Assembly (NCBI GenBank): GCA_903909295.1
Contig: CAIVVG010000195.1
Coordinates: 1 to 6,569, forward strand
Reading direction: 5' to 3'
Length of the DNA stretch: 6,569 nucleotides
Source of the DNA: an uncultured Chlamydiae bacterium
GTDB taxonomy: Bacteria > Chlamydiota > Chlamydiia > Chlamydiales > SM23-39
The position numbers were made by a program, and so were the translations under genes. Below, in pieces: positions 5,179-6,569 of the stretch (positions are counted from its first letter, which is position 1; each line of letters starts with the position of its first letter). The notes below the pieces were generated by a model. It was not told the DNA's origin. It did not search any database and saw nothing but the letters and a program-made list of their open reading frames with translations.

Positions 5179-6569
5179 TCATCGGGTGCTCGACTGAAAA
5201 GCCTTCACTAATCGCGCCAACCTCTCATCACAGGCAGCGATGTTTAGTGGCTGGCCGGGGGGTTCTACGACTTCAGCGTAGATCTTGACTTTGGGTTCGG
5301 TGCCGGAGGGGCGAATGACGAGTTTGCTCCCTTTAGAGAGGCGGAAGAGGAGGACGTCTGATTTGGGGAGGAGCTCTTGATGGAGATAGTCTTCCATGGA
5401 GACGACTTTTTCGTCGCCGATTTGGGTGGGAGGGTGCGTGCGGAGTTGGCGCATCATGGCTTGCATTTGCTCCATGCCGGCTTGGGTGTCGGAAAAGGCG
5501 ATGTTGGTGAGCGATTCGCGGTGGAGGCCGTGGGTTTGGTAGAGGGCGTAGAGTTGGTCGATGAGGGTGAGGCCGCGTTGCTTTGCGCAGGCTGCCGCCT
5601 CGACGAGGATGCAGCTCGATGAGATGGCGTCTTTATCTCGGACAAAGGTGCCACATAAGTATCCATAGGACTCTTCTGCGCCAAACACAAACTTCGGCCC
5701 ACTCTTTTCCCAGTGAAGGATTTGCTCGCCGATGTATTTAAAGCCGGTGAGAACATCCACACAGGTAAGTCCCCCTTTTTGGGCAATGGCCCGAAACAGC
5801 TCGGTGGTGACGATGGTCTTGATGCAGGCGCCATTGTGGGGGAGCTTTTTCTTCTCGCAAATGTGTGCTAGGCAGAGGGAGGCGATCTGGTTGCCGGTGA
5901 GGCGAACGGCTTTGCCGTGGTGGAGGACGACGGCTCCCATTCGGTCTGCATCGGGGTCGGTGGCAAAGAGGAGGTCCCGTTTTTCTAAGGTGAGCTGCTC
6001 CGTGCCGAGGGCGAGCGCTTTTTCCTCTTCGGGATTGGGGGAGGGGGCAAAGGGGAAGTTGCCGTCGAGGCTTGTTTGCTTTTCTACGAACCGAATATCG
6101 GTGTAGCCCCAGGATGCGAGGGCTTTTTGCATCAGGCGGATGCCGGTGCCGTGGAGGTTGGTATAGAGGAGCTGGATAGGGGATGGGGGAATGAGTTGGA
6201 GGGTTTTAAGCTCTTTTAAGTACGCTTCGTCGAGTTCGGAACCGACTTCTTTGTAGCCTGGCTTTCTGGCGATGTCGCGAGGGCTATGGATTTTGGCAGC
6301 TTCCGCCATGATGCCGAGGTCGTGAGGGGGGACGACTTGCGCGCCGTCGCTCCAGTAGACTTTGTAGCCGTTGTACTGGGGGGGATTGTGGGAGGCGGTG
6401 ATCATGATCGCGGCGCTGCAGTGAAAGTGGCGGCAGGCAAAGGAGACGAGGGGCGTTGGGCAAATATCTTTAGAGAGGAGCACTTCGATGCCATTGCCAT
6501 TTAGAACGGCGGCGGCCTCCTCGGCAAATTCCCGAGAGTGGTGCCGGACGTCGTAGCCGATGAACACCC
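5179..6569 (-). CDS. pgcA: Phosphoglucomutase/phosphomannomutase (PgcA type), 5' end beyond window
   Basis: The enzyme interconverts hexose 1- and 6-phosphates through a phosphoserine, supplying glucose-1-phosphate for glycogen or envelope sugars. About 463 codons are visible, ending in TGA at 5179-5181; the frame stays open to the right edge. The reading begins at VFIGYDVRHHS, which in complete homologues lies about 80-90 residues inside, so the N-terminus is missing and the GTG at 6565-6567 is not the start. Numbering from that codon, the catalytic loop TASHNP is at 57-62 (Ser59), the metal loop DPDADR at 204-209, the sugar-binding GAEESYGY at 296-303 and the phosphate-binding RPSGTEPK at 419-426. 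LTGNQ (223-227) and LTGFKYIGE (273-281) match B. subtilis PgcA better than GlmM or the E. coli Pgm type. It converges on ybaB with a 45-base gap. Substrate preference cannot be fixed from sequence. Confidence 0.95.
   Translation of the reverse strand, partial: VFIGYDVRHHSREFAEEAAAVLNGNGIEVLLSKDICPTPLVSFACRHFHCSAAIMITASHNPPQYNGYKVYWSDGAQVVPPHDLGIMAEAAKIHSPRDIARKPGYKEVGSELDEAYLKELKTLQLIPPSPIQLLYTNLHGTGIRLMQKALASWGYTDIRFVEKQTSLDGNFPFAPSPNPEEEKALALGTEQLTLEKRDLLFATDPDADRMGAVVLHHGKAVRLTGNQIASLCLAHICEKKKLPHNGACIKTIVTTELFRAIAQKGGLTCVDVLTGFKYIGEQILHWEKSGPKFVFGAEESYGYLCGTFVRDKDAISSSCILVEAAACAKQRGLTLIDQLYALYQTHGLHRESLTNIAFSDTQAGMEQMQAMMRQLRTHPPTQIGDEKVVSMEDYLHQELLPKSDVLLFRLSKGSKLVIRPSGTEPKVKIYAEVVEPPGQPLNIAACDERLARLVKAFQSSTR

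Noticed and set aside
6565..6567. GTG at the right edge as the start of pgcA.
   Set aside because: It begins in the middle of the first conserved domain; homologues have about 80-90 more N-terminal residues and the frame remains open to the window edge.

Overview
The window most likely comes from a member of the Chlamydiota outside the classical Chlamydiaceae. The small YbaB/EbfC protein starts with the chlamydial-style MGSG, sits directly behind dnaX and has no recR after it. The 706-residue HD phosphohydrolase and the PgcA-type hexose phosphomutase fit the same group. Two small genes at the left edge look like candidate host-interaction proteins. GC is about 50-55% judged from a few hand-counted lines, which is high for chlamydiae, so the lineage call is an inference and family-level placement is not possible from this window.

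Layout. Positions 1-3306 hold a leftward cluster: pgpH (a membrane c-di-AMP phosphodiesterase), then a 224-residue membrane protein of unknown function, then the first 154 residues of a protein with a RING-H2-like zinc-binding signature that runs off the left edge. The last two genes overlap by 7 bases. They may be transcribed from pgpH or from a candidate promoter in the 55-base gap after it. Positions 3307-3398 are a divergent control region with a good sigma70-type promoter pointing right and an inverted repeat just after its -10 box. Rightward come dnaX (clamp-loader tau/gamma subunit) and, 7 bases later, ybaB/ebfC. pgcA follows in the opposite orientation, converging on ybaB; its 5' end lies beyond the right edge. 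Coding density is very high and no gene-free stretch exceeds 100 bases.

How the parts fit. dnaX-ybaB is the widespread replication/nucleoid pair. pgcA serves hexose-1-phosphate supply for glycogen or envelope sugars. pgpH controls the c-di-AMP pool. The unusual part is the pair behind pgpH. One protein has two closely spaced hydrophobic helices, the shape seen in chlamydial inclusion-membrane (Inc) proteins. The other resembles a eukaryotic RING-H2 ubiquitin ligase, but the usual third zinc ligand is replaced by leucine, and a hydrophobic segment follows the motif. This is the best candidate here for a poorly described system, and it rests on motif reading alone.
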